A stretch of DNA of 41,598 nt from an uncultured cyanobacterium (GCA_903848645.1 CAINGU010000090.1:1-41598), one strand, 5' to 3'; shown: positions 1 through 7,871, counted from the stretch's first letter. Notes: a model not told the origin generated them from the letters alone. A program made the numbers and translations.

Positions 1-51
1 CTCCGACAAAATTGGGTTGATTTGTACGATAGCCTCAAAGAGAAAAAGTAA
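1..51 (+). CDS. 3' end of a truncated gene (last 16 codons)
   Basis: The first frame is open from base 1 and closes with TAA at 49-51, giving LRQNWVDLYDSLKEKK. The peptide is charged and helical, like the C-terminus of a cytosolic or DNA-binding protein. Too little is present to name a family. It is read on the same strand as the ssb/parAB block. The fragment could also be chance, since only 16 codons are seen. Confidence 0.35.
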   Translation, partial: LRQNWVDLYDSLKEKK

Positions 52-210
52 GTCTCTCAATTTTAATTGTTCTCGTATACCAACCGCGAACACTTTTCTC
101 TTGGTTTTACTTCCCATTTTCCTTAACCGAGCAGTATTGGGTTTGCGGGTGGTTCTCCTGGAATAGCGATCGCTTACCATGATCAACTCCAATCTATCCC
201 ACAATCAATT

Positions 211-447
211 TTGCAACAACTAATTCAACCACCTAGCAATCTGTTAACAGCGTTAAGTATTGCCAAAGATATTGAGGTGCAATTAGATTTTCATCAACAA
301 CTATGGCTGATAGATTACCTGCAACATTGCTGGAAGGAATTTCTCAGTGATCAAAATTGGCTGTTGAAATTGGAAGATGCCAAAAACTCTCTGTTAAAAA
401 TGGCCTCTCCCCGATTGGTATGGGAAGTTTTACTATTTCCTGACTAA
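211..447 (+). CDS. Small hypothetical protein, start uncertain
   Basis: A 78-residue frame beginning with TTG at 211 and rich in Leu, Gln and Trp. It looks like a compact helical cytosolic protein, and no catalytic motif or family is recognised. The frame is open upstream to a stop at 124 but offers no ATG or GTG in phase. The only nearby ATG (179-181) is in another frame and closes after 14 codons. Either TTG is used, or an indel has separated an original ATG from the body of the gene, as seems to have happened for the gene at 2132. It precedes the ssb block on the same strand. Confidence is limited because no Shine-Dalgarno sequence stands out. Confidence 0.4.
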   Translation: MQQLIQPPSNLLTALSIAKDIEVQLDFHQQLWLIDYLQHCWKEFLSDQNWLLKLEDAKNSLLKMASPRLVWEVLLFPD

Positions 448-523
448 TACCAAAAACTACATTTTTAACGCAATCTATCTAAACATCATCAAAGATACCG
501 AAAACGTTTTTGGATAAAAGGAT

Positions 524-536
524 TGCGCTATGCGCT
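524..536. repeat. GCGC-TAT-GCGC palindrome upstream of the 567 gene
   Basis: The palindromic core GCGCTATGCGC (525-535) lies about 30 nt before the ATG at 567. The same 12-mer TGCGCTATGCGC occurs at 20443-20454, again about 33 nt before a gene. It belongs to a dispersed family with core GCGC-N3-GCGC found at least six times in this window. Confidence 0.6.
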
Positions 537-566
537 CTTGTGGTGAACTAAATCAAACAAAAAACC

Positions 567-1391
567 ATGAGTGCCATTATCAATAATTACCGTCAATTGG
601 ATGTAGCATTTCTCCTGCTCAACGACTTGACCACAAAACTCCGCACGGCTGGAGCAAGAATCTCAGTTAGGAAAGTGGGAAATTTCCACAGAATCACTGT
701 TTTGAAAGAACCTACTGTAGCCAGTATTGAGCAAATTCTTAGTCACACCAGTGCGGAAACAGAAACGCCTAACCTCAGCAGTAGTGATGCAATTACTTCA
801 CCCTCTGAAATCACTTCATCACCAGATGATGCTGTTAGTGAAACAGGTAGTAATACAACGCCTACCGTAAACGAAGATATTGAGGATAATTCAGTAGTTG
901 AGGCGATCGCTCAAACATCACCTGAATCTATTTCCTCAACAGATGATACTCCTAGTGAAGATGGTGCTAATACAGTGCCTACCTTAAACGAAGAGATTGA
1001 GGATAATTCAATAGAACAAGCGATCGCTTTTCCAACATCATCTGAATCTACTTTCTCACCAGATGATACTCCTAGTGAAGCTAGTAGCGATACTGTAACT
1101 GTGGTGAGTGAAGATATTGATCATAGCAGTGGCAGTAATGATATTATTCCCTGCGACACAGCAGAACTAATCACCGATTCAGATTCTCCTACACCTGATA
1201 ACTCTTCCTCAGAAATAACAAATATTCCCGATTCTCCAGAGTTAGCAAGTTTGGAAGATTTACAAACACTAACTTTAAAAAGACTAAAGGAGTTAGCTAA
1301 ATTACACAAAATCCCTGGTTTCTCTCGCATGAAAGAAGAGAAATTAGTAACCAAACTGCATGGTTTAGCAACCAAAGAACAAATTTTGTAA
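567..1391 (+). CDS. Acidic repeat protein with C-terminal SAP/Rho-N-like helix-turn module
   Basis: This is a 274-aa protein. Residues 1-58 form a small basic N-terminal domain of alternating beta/alpha character. Residues 60-225 are a Ser/Thr/Asp/Glu-rich, probably disordered linker. It contains three degenerate copies of a 39-40 residue unit starting at SSPDD (84), SSTDD (123) and FSPDD (163), each with an NED/EDIEDNS-type stretch. Residues 226-270 (ASLEDLQTLTLKRLKELAKL onward) resemble the SAP or Rho-N-terminal helical module that binds nucleic acid. The ATG at 567 is the only sensible start, with a weak upstream A-rich region. It sits 225 bp before ssb on the same strand, so a DNA- or RNA-related plasmid role is inferred. 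No enzymatic motif is seen. Confidence 0.7.
   Translation: MSAIINNYRQLDVAFLLLNDLTTKLRTAGARISVRKVGNFHRITVLKEPTVASIEQILSHTSAETETPNLSSSDAITSPSEITSSPDDAVSETGSNTTPTVNEDIEDNSVVEAIAQTSPESISSTDDTPSEDGANTVPTLNEEIEDNSIEQAIAFPTSSESTFSPDDTPSEASSDTVTVVSEDIDHSSGSNDIIPCDTAELITDSDSPTPDNSSSEITNIPDSPELASLEDLQTLTLKRLKELAKLHKIPGFSRMKEEKLVTKLHGLATKEQIL
816..1136 (+). repeat. Three degenerate ~39-codon direct repeats inside the 567 gene
   Basis: The DNA encoding residues 84-190 repeats with a period of 117-120 bp. Shared strings include CAGATGATACTCCTAGTGAA at about 940 and about 1061, and AACGAAGATATTGAGGATAA or close variants. Two of the units also carry a HIP1 site (GCGATCGC). This is expansion of a disordered acidic linker by duplication. 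Confidence 0.75.
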
Positions 1392-1615
1392 TAGTCATCA
1401 ACCTCAAATCTCCAGCAGCTTTTGGGTTATTTTTTTGTAGGTTTTGCGCTCAATACCGTAGGTAATAGTGCGCTAGGCGCAATCAGGTTTGACGCTGGGC
1501 TTGTATCCCAAAAAGCCTCAAATCAGCCTGTAGCAAATCATTCATTTGGTTGCATAACCGAGAATGCGCTATCGCGCTAATACAGTGAAAAAATAGATTA
1601 CCCAAGGAAAATAAT
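1392..1615. repeat. Intergenic tract with GCGC-N3-GCGC palindromes before ssb
   Basis: The gap holds a palindromic core TGCGCTAGGCGCA at 1469-1481 and a related TGCGCTATCGCGC near 1565. These look like copies or fragments of the dispersed palindromic repeat seen elsewhere in the window. A good Shine-Dalgarno (AAGGAAA) immediately precedes the ssb ATG at 1616. No small gene was found. Confidence 0.55.
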
Positions 1616-1999
1616 ATGACTCAGCAATACGTCAATAAAGTTGATTTAGTTGGTCGCGTTGGTCAAACACCTGATGTTCGCTATTTTGAATCAGGTGCAA
1701 TGAAAACATCCCTAACTCTTGCTGTCAAACCTCCCTACAGAAGTGAAAATCCCCTCTGGTTTGATTTAGAACTTTGGGGAAATATTGCTCAAGTTGCAGC
1801 AGACTGGGTTCAAAAAGGTTCAACCATTGGGATCACCGGTGAAATAGTCTTTGACAGATGGATAGATAAAAACACCAACGAATCCAGACAAAAGCCCATC
1901 ATTCGTGTCAGCAATCTAGAACTGATCAGTTCTGCTCAACGTAAAGACTCGAATGAAACCAGTGAAGACCAAGATTCCATAATTAACGCCAATTTCTAG
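1616..1999 (+). CDS. ssb: Single-stranded DNA-binding protein
   Basis: A 127-aa SSB that coats single-stranded DNA during plasmid replication and repair. Residues 1-105 form the OB-fold with the family pattern NKVDLVGRVGQTPDVRYFES, then WFDLELWG, then VQKGSTIGITGEIVFDRW. The following linker is short and acidic, and the protein ends in INANF rather than the classic acidic-DIPF tip. Partner recruitment through the tip may therefore be weak or altered. The ATG at 1616 follows AAGGAAA with good spacing. The gene is in line with the 567 gene and the SSB-like gene at 2132, whose own C-terminus does end in IPF. Identification is confident; calling it plasmid-borne rather than chromosomal is inferred from context. 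Confidence 0.93.
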   Translation: MTQQYVNKVDLVGRVGQTPDVRYFESGAMKTSLTLAVKPPYRSENPLWFDLELWGNIAQVAADWVQKGSTIGITGEIVFDRWIDKNTNESRQKPIIRVSNLELISSAQRKDSNETSEDQDSIINANF

Positions 2000-2005
2000 A
2001 AAACT

Positions 2006-2050
2006 AACCACATCCCGCAGCATCAATTTTGTCTGTGGGATGTTGTGGTT
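2006..2050 (+). terminator. Bulged hairpin after ssb
   Basis: AACCAC and ATCCC (2006-2016) pair with GGGAT and GTGGTT (2037-2050), leaving a 3-nt bulge on the right arm. A further CCCGCAG/CTGTGGG pairing can compete. There is no T-run after it, so it may be a processing or mRNA-stability hairpin or a weak terminator. Confidence 0.45.
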
Positions 2051-2131
2051 GAAAAGCGCAAAGCGCAATTTTTATGAACAATTGACAATTTGATCACAAG
2101 GAATAGACCATGATTAACTCAAACCATTCGA

Positions 2132-2548
2132 GTGCTCAGTATTGATGAAGCTTTTGACAGTCAAGGTGTAAAGATTGTCTATGGTGAATGTGTTTTCTCC
2201 TACTATTCAAAAGATGGCGTAGTGGAAGACACAATTCCCTACAGAACCAAAGGAGCAGCAGCAGTTTCCATTGCTGAATCAGGAATTAATGCTACTGGTA
2301 TCGCTATGGGCTATTTAGATATTAACGTAGTGGATAGCGGTAAGGGATATAAAGAAAAGAAAACAGCCTTGGTTATCCGCACCTTCATCTGCACTACCAC
2401 TGGTAATCGGAATCCTCTACCAACTGCTACACCTGTTGTTCAACCAACTCCACAGGAAAATACTCAACAGCTAGTTGGTGCTGGTGTAGCTACAGCATCT
2501 AACAACGGACATTCTCCGAATACTAATATTTCTCACATTCCCTTTTAA
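2132..2548 (+). CDS. SSB-like protein with C-terminal IPF tip; 5' end apparently frameshifted
   Basis: A 138-aa protein read here from GTG at 2132. Residues 1-88 are predicted all-beta with an OB-like rhythm (GVKIVYGECVFSYY, TIPYRTKGAAAVSIAESG, GIAMGYLDINVVDSGKGYKE). They are followed by a Pro/Gln/Asn-rich linker and the terminal residues SHIPF. A flexible linker ending in IPF is how SSB proteins recruit partners, and the neighbouring ssb lacks that ending, so this may be its functional complement. An ATG at 2110 with a well-placed AAGGA lies just upstream but one base out of phase. Deleting a single A near 2114 would give MITQTIRVLSIDEAF. This is a recent indel, a sequencing error, or real use of the GTG. 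The OB-fold assignment is inference. Confidence 0.65.
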   Translation: MLSIDEAFDSQGVKIVYGECVFSYYSKDGVVEDTIPYRTKGAAAVSIAESGINATGIAMGYLDINVVDSGKGYKEKKTALVIRTFICTTTGNRNPLPTATPVVQPTPQENTQQLVGAGVATASNNGHSPNTNISHIPF

Positions 2549-2555
2549 TGATCTT

Positions 2556-2588
2556 ACTTCTGGCTACTTTGCCAGAGGTATTTTTTTT
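2556..2588 (+). terminator. Intrinsic terminator closing the ssb block
   Basis: ACTTCTGGC (2556-2564) pairs with GCCAGAGGT (2571-2579) as nine pairs including one G-U, with a 6-nt loop. Eight Ts follow at 2581-2588. This is a textbook Rho-independent terminator immediately after the stop at 2548. Confidence 0.9.
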
Positions 2589-2975
2589 CTGTGGGCAGAT
2601 AATTTTTTTCTGAAAAAGTGGTTTAATATTTCCAGAAATTGCTGAAAAATCAAATACCACTGGATATCTCTATCAAGACAACAATTAAAAAACTTGATTG
2701 GGACATTCTCAATCAACAAGTCTCCAGTACCACTTCGCAGAAGTCAACTCCACCCTTGTATCTCCAAGGGAGGAAGTCAAAACCAATACAAAACAATCTT
2801 TTGAGAGATTGGGAATCGTTTGTTTATGCCTCACTGTACTATCACAAATAAGATTCTGCAAAATTTACGGTAAACTAAAGTGCGAACCATGATTGGCTTC
2901 GCCAGTACCGTAGGCAATCAAAATCTCTTTTTGATTGTAATATTGGATAAAAACTCTATTGTAAGGAGACACCGC
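2589..2975. promoter_or_regulatory. parA upstream region with a 9-bp inverted repeat
   Basis: No convincing gene lies here; the short open frames lack starts and family features. CAATCAAAA (2915-2923) and TTTTGATTG (2929-2937) form a perfect 9-bp inverted repeat with a 5-nt spacer, centred about 50 bp before the parA ATG. Plasmid ParA proteins commonly autoregulate by binding such sites, so this is an operator or parS candidate. A degenerate copy of the dispersed palindromic repeat (GATTGGC...GGCAATC, 2891-2919) overlaps it. AAGGAG precedes the ATG at 2976. Confidence 0.5.
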
Positions 2976-3737
2976 ATGAGTCGCATTATTGCGCTATTTA
3001 ACCAGTCTGGCGGTGTGGGGAAAAGCACTTTAACAATGAACTTGGGGTATCATTTAGCGCAGCGTCATCCTAACCGGGTGCTGTTGATTGACATGGACCC
3101 ACAAGCAAGCTTGACCACATTTATGGGACTGGAACCAGAGAATCTCACAAAAACTGTGTACGAAGCTGCTGTAGGGGAAGAACCATTAACCATCCATCCT
3201 GAACCAATTCATGGAATGTCGTTAGTTCCGTCAAATATTAATTTAAGTGCTGCTGAACTAGAATTGGTATCTGCCCTGATGCGAGAAATGCGCCTCAAAA
3301 ATGCGATCGCTCCTATACTGGACAAATATGATTTTATTTTGATAGATTGTCCTCCCAGTTTGGGTATTTTGAGTGTGATCAGCTTAGTGGCAGCAACCCA
3401 CGTTTTAGTTCCCATTCAATGTCAATTCAAATCGTTTCAAGGAACAGATTTGCTATTAAATACGGTAGCGAGACTCCGCAAAGCTGCAAATCGTTCTTTG
3501 GCGATCGCTGGCTTTATCCCGACAATGTATGACGCTCGCACTGCTCAGGAAAGCAGAACTTTCAAAGCCATCTCAGAACAACTGTCACCACTAGCTACAG
3601 TTTACGACCCAATTTCCAAAGCTATTGCTTTTGCCGATGCTAGTGAGGCACGATTGCCTTTAGCATTATTCAATCGCAAACATCCTGCTGTTGATGTATT
3701 AGAAAAAATATCTTTAGGTTTAGAAAAATTGAAGTGA
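2976..3737 (+). CDS. parA: ParA-family plasmid partition ATPase
   Basis: A 253-aa cytosolic ATPase that positions plasmid copies over the nucleoid together with ParB. The deviant Walker A motif is SGGVGKST at residues 11-18. The second ATPase strand is VLLIDMDPQASLT, and the later ILIDCPPSLG strand is also present. The length is that of a small type Ib-like or Soj-like ParA without an N-terminal HTH. ATG 2976 is chosen because AAGGAG lies at the proper distance; the frame extends upstream to 2880, but that part matches nothing and has no ribosome site. The stop overlaps the parB GTG by 4 nt, which implies translational coupling. Autoregulation through the upstream inverted repeat is inferred. 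Confidence 0.95.
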   Translation: MSRIIALFNQSGGVGKSTLTMNLGYHLAQRHPNRVLLIDMDPQASLTTFMGLEPENLTKTVYEAAVGEEPLTIHPEPIHGMSLVPSNINLSAAELELVSALMREMRLKNAIAPILDKYDFILIDCPPSLGILSVISLVAATHVLVPIQCQFKSFQGTDLLLNTVARLRKAANRSLAIAGFIPTMYDARTAQESRTFKAISEQLSPLATVYDPISKAIAFADASEARLPLALFNRKHPAVDVLEKISLGLEKLK

Positions 3738-4672
3738 ATACCAATAAAAAAGACCAACCTTATACCAGTCAATTAAAAGGCGTAGCTGCGTTGCTTGGAG
3801 ATAGCGTTTACCCAACTGAAGATGCTACTACCACCCCGCATACAATTTCTATTGACTCTATCAAACTGCCTAATTCTCAGCCCCGGCGCTACTTTGATCC
3901 AGAAAAGCTAGAACAACTGGTAATATCAGTTAAAGAACACGGTATTTTAGAGCCTCTATTAGTCCGTCCTTTAGAAGCAGGGCAATATGAGTTAGTTGCA
4001 GGAGAGCGACGCTACCGAGCTGCTCTGAAAGTAGAACTAAAAGAAATACCTGTTGTTGTTAGAGAACTCAACGATAGAGAAGCCTTGCAGTTATCCCTTG
4101 TTGAAAACCTGATTCGAGAAGATTTGAACCCAATCGAAGAAACTGAAGGTATACTTCAGCTTTTAAGTTTGAGGTTAAATCAAGATACTGATAACGTGGT
4201 TTCACTTCTCTACCGAATGCAAAATGAGGCTAAAGGTAAAGTTACCCAAAACGTTTTGGGTAGTGAAGATTCCGAAGCAATAGAAGCTGTATTTGATGCC
4301 TTGGGAATGATAAGTTGGGAATCTTTTGTCAGCAGTCGTCTACCGTTACTGAAACTGCCAGAAGATGTCCTAGATGCTTTGTGGAAAGGTGAAATTGAAT
4401 ATACCAAAGCTACTGCGATCGCTCGTGTGAAAGATTTAGCACAACGAACTGCACTCCTGGAGGAGACGATAGCAGACAGTCTATCACTAACTCAGATTAA
4501 CGAAAGAATTAAAGCAAGTCGTCAGGTAAACCCAGAACCACCTTCACTCAAAAACCGTTATAAGGAAGCATCAAGTCAATTACAAAAAGCGAAGGTTTGG
4601 GAAAATCCTAAAAAGCAAAAAGCTTTGGAAAAACTACTGGCTCAGATAGAAGCCCTTTTAGGGGAAGAATAA
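3734..4672 (+). CDS. parB: ParB-family partition protein
   Basis: A 312-aa centromere-binding partner of ParA. Residues 30-130 form the ParB/Srx nuclease-fold domain, with the box II motif GERRYRAALK and the following LVENLIREDLNPIEETEG. The second half contains the HTH and linker region, and the C-terminus is Lys/Glu-rich and probably dimerises through a helix. The start is GTG at 3734, overlapping the parA TGA in a GTGA arrangement. The Arg-rich GERRYR box, needed for CTP binding in known ParBs, is intact. No parS repeat cluster was recognised nearby. Confidence 0.95.
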   Translation: MNTNKKDQPYTSQLKGVAALLGDSVYPTEDATTTPHTISIDSIKLPNSQPRRYFDPEKLEQLVISVKEHGILEPLLVRPLEAGQYELVAGERRYRAALKVELKEIPVVVRELNDREALQLSLVENLIREDLNPIEETEGILQLLSLRLNQDTDNVVSLLYRMQNEAKGKVTQNVLGSEDSEAIEAVFDALGMISWESFVSSRLPLLKLPEDVLDALWKGEIEYTKATAIARVKDLAQRTALLEETIADSLSLTQINERIKASRQVNPEPPSLKNRYKEASSQLQKAKVWENPKKQKALEKLLAQIEALLGEE

Positions 4673-4862
4673 ACAAAAGAAAAGGAGGCAATAAAACTCG
4701 GAAATACCATTTGTTAATAAAACAAAGGTGAGGTAAACAGCTTCTGCTCATTATGGGTAGGAGCTACTCTATTACAGAACCCCCAAACAATACTTTTTAA
4801 ACGTAGCCAATCTCTCAAAACCTTCGTTCAAACGCTATACTTTATATTCAATAATCATGATA

Positions 4863-6050
4863 TTAGTCATTTTTTTCCTCTTCTCTCAATTTAGCTAATT
4901 CTTTCTTTCCATCATCAGATATGTAGCCATTACTTTCTGCCTCAGTCAATATTTTTATTTTTTCTCTTCTTTCTTCTCGATCAATTTGTTCTAATTTTTT
5001 ATTTAAATTTCTGGTACTTGCAGTATCACCTAAAAATTGATCATATACAGTATTACCTATCACTATTAACCCGATGCCTATTATTACTTTTGTTCTGATG
5101 CCTATTATTACTTTTGTGCTGATGTTTGTTGGGCTAGTTTCAATTTTTGGTAGTTGTTGAAAGGAAATAATTTTTTGTTTATCTGTTTCTAGCTTTAATG
5201 TATTAAATGTCTCTAAATCAATTGGTTTACTTAAAATATCATTTAATTCATCAGTTAATTCTCCTGCTTTTATCCAAAGTGTAGAAACTACAGTATCAAA
5301 TCCATAGAAACCAGTAATGGAAGATGGGGGTATATTGGGAAAATCTTGCTGCATCATTTTACCTAGAGGTTCATCTTTTGTTATTCCTGTCAATGAGCCA
5401 AGACCAATGAAAACAGCACTAGCAAAGCTAGTACGCTTAATTTTCTTACCTAAACATTCTAGAGAAAGTTCATAATAAATCATGATTTTTTTGATCAAAT
5501 CAGTTAAATAAGGAAAAACTTGGCTATCAGGTGAGCGTTCAAACTTTTGAACTGCCAGTTTTACTATACCTAATACAGATGGTAATTCTTGATAGCTAAT
5601 ACCAATTGATGTTCTCGCTTTTAAATTCAAGAACTGCTCTAATACTTCATATATTAAATTAGTTTTAAAAAGCCTTGTTTCTTTATTTTCTTTATTTTCT
5701 AAAGGTGATGTTTCACTAATAGATATTAATTTTGGGTTTTGTCCATTTTCTCTGTCTAATTCAATTTCTTCAATCCAATCAGGAAAATCTTCACCTGAAC
5801 ATTTCCCATATATCTTTAGTCTTTTTATTGTGGCGTTACCTAAACTCATAACACCTTTTTTTATAAATGCAACTAAAATCTGCTGATTAGGGGATTGAAT
5901 AGACTCCAGCATGATTTCAAGGCAATCCTTTTTTAAGGTAGCTTTAGTAGTAATACCTTTAGATTTGAGAGATCGGTTTATCAGGCTGGCAATGGCTTGT
6001 GGATTACCTTGTTTTGCAAGTTGTAATGGCGTAAGTTGTTCGTCAGTCAT
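4863..6050 (-). CDS. Cyanobacterial protein with N-terminal LAKQGNP domain and C-terminal membrane anchor
   Basis: This is a 395-aa protein. Residues 8-100 (LAKQGNPQAIASLINRSLKS through GKCSGEDFPDWIEE) match a domain I recognise from many uncharacterised filamentous-cyanobacterial proteins; its function is unknown. The middle is helical with no motif. Around residues 318-345 lies one hydrophobic segment containing a tandem IIGIRTKV/IIGIGLIV. The last 45 residues are highly charged (Glu/Lys-rich). A single-pass membrane protein with a large N-terminal domain is inferred. It starts at ATG 6050 with no evident Shine-Dalgarno and points against parB. Codon use is more AT-rich than in the partition genes. 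Confidence 0.7.
   Translation of the reverse strand: MTDEQLTPLQLAKQGNPQAIASLINRSLKSKGITTKATLKKDCLEIMLESIQSPNQQILVAFIKKGVMSLGNATIKRLKIYGKCSGEDFPDWIEEIELDRENGQNPKLISISETSPLENKENKETRLFKTNLIYEVLEQFLNLKARTSIGISYQELPSVLGIVKLAVQKFERSPDSQVFPYLTDLIKKIMIYYELSLECLGKKIKRTSFASAVFIGLGSLTGITKDEPLGKMMQQDFPNIPPSSITGFYGFDTVVSTLWIKAGELTDELNDILSKPIDLETFNTLKLETDKQKIISFQQLPKIETSPTNISTKVIIGIRTKVIIGIGLIVIGNTVYDQFLGDTASTRNLNKKLEQIDREERREKIKILTEAESNGYISDDGKKELAKLREEEKND
5073..5120 (-). repeat. 24-bp exact-length tandem duplication in the membrane segment
   Basis: Two adjacent 24-bp units (5073-5096 and 5097-5120) begin GATGCCTATTATTACTTTTG and differ by one base (TTCT versus TGCT). They add eight residues in frame (TKVIIGIR/TKVIIGIG) at the start of the hydrophobic anchor. 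The duplication looks recent. Confidence 0.85.
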
Positions 6051-6355
6051 AAAATTAATTTAGGGTATAAATTAGTGTTTATTAGTTTACGCATTTTAAC
6101 GGTATTTTGTCAATAATTTTCGGCGTTATCAATGCTGTCACCTGTGGATAATGTCAGTAAATGGAAGTATGACGACGTTGAAAGAAAGGGGGCTACTGTA
6201 GAGCGTTCAACTCCTGGTTAGCTTTCTTTGCTCACGTTTCTATATTCATACCCTCAGTTGATTTTCTTGTTAGAGACTGATAGTTTTTGGCATTAATAGG
6301 GAATACTTAAAATTAGAGTTATACTTAAATTTTCACTATATAGGAGTTTTAGACA
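6051..6355. other. Divergent intergenic region between the 4863 and 6356 genes
   Basis: About 300 bp with no gene. AAAGAAAG (6181-6188) and CTTTCTTT (6222-6229) form an 8-bp inverted repeat with a 33-nt loop. TAGGAG at 6341-6346 serves the downstream GTG start. Promoters for both flanking genes probably lie here, but no -35/-10 pair is convincing. Confidence 0.4.
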
Positions 6356-6865
6356 GTGAATGTAAGAAAAATGGAACAACTTGAGACCTTATTAGAATCA
6401 GGTAAATGGGAAGAAGCTAATAAAAAAACAATGACAATTGTGCGTGACATATATAATGAAATAAATGAAACCTTCATACCTGAAGGGAAGCACTTAGATT
6501 CAAAAGGTTTTCAGAAATTTCCTTGTGACAACCTCAATAAAATTGACGAACTTTGGAAAAAATATAGTGATGAAAAGTTTGGGTTTAGCGTCCAAAAGGA
6601 TATTTACTTAAATGCTGGTGGGAATTTAGATGATTCACCTCAAGGATATCCTGATCCTGCACGCCCTGAAGCACGCCCTGAAGAGGAAGTTTCGGAAGAA
6701 TTTTCATCTACTATCGAATGGGAAAATTTTGATAATCCAAATATAAAATTCAATGACTTTGATAATGCTCCTAAAGGACATTTACCTTATTGGTATAAAG
6801 AACTAGGCCAATTTGGTGGTTTTAAAGGTCTTTTTCGTTGCATAGAAATTTGTAAAACTTGTTAA
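6356..6865 (+). CDS. GUN4-domain protein
   Basis: A 169-aa protein built almost entirely of a GUN4 domain, the porphyrin-binding fold that in its main form activates Mg-chelatase. Family landmarks are visible: LETLLESGKWEEANKKT (the domain start), FPCDNLNKIDELWKKYSDEK, FGFSVQKDIYL, then the APKGHLPYW turn. Residues 90-120 have an insertion with a short ARPEARPEEE duplication, and the C-terminal helix is shorter than usual. Many cyanobacterial GUN4 paralogues are stand-alone or fused and are not the chlorophyll factor, so a sensory or porphyrin-binding role is inferred only. The GTG at 6356 has a TAGGAG ribosome site; ATG at 6371 is a less likely alternative. Confidence 0.85.
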   Translation: MNVRKMEQLETLLESGKWEEANKKTMTIVRDIYNEINETFIPEGKHLDSKGFQKFPCDNLNKIDELWKKYSDEKFGFSVQKDIYLNAGGNLDDSPQGYPDPARPEARPEEEVSEEFSSTIEWENFDNPNIKFNDFDNAPKGHLPYWYKELGQFGGFKGLFRCIEICKTC

Positions 6866-7121
6866 AACGGAACTCTAGCTCTCCTAAACTTCGTTTGATA
6901 AATTAATACTAAAAAACACCTAAAACACCTGATATAACTAGGTTTCGCTCAAATAGAATCAAAGACTTAATAAAAATATGTTTTCTGATTCTTGAATCCC
7001 CTACTATGTAAAGACTTAACCTGATATCAAGTATTAATTTTCTATAACTAGTCTAGAAGAGCTAAAAATTTTAGGATTATTCATACTTTGAATAATCAAA
7101 TATCTGTTATCTGTAGCTGTT

Positions 7122-7871
7122 TTATGTATACAAACATTTTATTTGACGACACCAATCTCTATACGAAATAAAAATTCTTTGAAAATCATCATCAGATGGC
7201 AACACTCCATTATGAGCAATAATATGTCGCAAACCTTCTAATTGTCCAAATCTATTTTCAATAAATTTAATGTCTCCAATATAAGGTACAAATAAATTTT
7301 GATGCTTTCTAATAATTGAAACTAAATCTCCCCAATCAATGCAATAAAGAGGTGAACTACCTCCTCTTGGGGAAATCCACTTGTTTGTAGTCTCAAAATT
7401 TTTGACTCTTTCTACTTTTTCTATTGTGCTTTTATTTTTAGCCTTTTCCCACCAATTATCTCCAAGTTCTCTTGAAAGTATTTGTTCAATAAAACAACGA
7501 ACTGAATTTTCGTAACAATGAAGTATTACATATAAACTAGACATTTTATAGGCATTTATCACATCTTCATGATTAAGATAGGGTGTATTAAATACTTCGG
7601 TAGTTTCTAATTTACTAAGAATAGCTATAAGAGTAGCTTTTGCTATTTGCATAACCACAACTAAAGAGCCATCGTCTGAATATTGATAGCCTTTTATTGC
7701 ATTATTCCAAATATTTAATTCATCATTCATGTCTGTATCATTAAAGATACATCCAACACTATTCATCCAATGTGAAAAGTGTCGGAAAATCACATCTGGA
7801 GAATCATAAAAAGTCTCTAGCATAGACAAACTCTCTAATAATGACTCTATAACTTCTCGTTTATGTTTCAT
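7122..7871 (-). CDS. HEPN-like (Swt1-type) hypothetical protein
   Basis: A 249-aa, largely helical cytosolic protein. Near the C-terminus it has RHIIAHNGVLPSDDDFQRI. This fits the R-x4-H signature with a downstream 'LPSDDD' turn that I associate with HEPN domains of the Swt1 type, which are often RNases in toxin or defence settings. Conserved aromatic and acidic residues upstream (DNWWEKAKN, CIDWGDLVSIIRKH) suit the same helical domain. ATG 7871 is preferred over TTG 7883 because GGAG lies too close to the TTG and 13 nt from the ATG. No partner antitoxin is adjacent, as the lipoprotein gene upstream is unrelated. Function is unproven. Confidence 0.6.
   Translation of the reverse strand: MKHKREVIESLLESLSMLETFYDSPDVIFRHFSHWMNSVGCIFNDTDMNDELNIWNNAIKGYQYSDDGSLVVVMQIAKATLIAILSKLETTEVFNTPYLNHEDVINAYKMSSLYVILHCYENSVRCFIEQILSRELGDNWWEKAKNKSTIEKVERVKNFETTNKWISPRGGSSPLYCIDWGDLVSIIRKHQNLFVPYIGDIKFIENRFGQLEGLRHIIAHNGVLPSDDDFQRIFISYRDWCRQIKCLYT

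Noticed and set aside
2639-2892. Two overlapping plus-strand open frames of 64-70 codons before parA
   Set aside because: Neither has a plausible ribosome site or family pattern, and they overlap each other. The region is better explained as parA regulatory DNA.
2880-2975. Longer parA with 32 extra N-terminal residues
   Set aside because: The extra part overlaps the inverted repeats, lacks a Shine-Dalgarno and matches nothing. AAGGAG points to ATG 2976.
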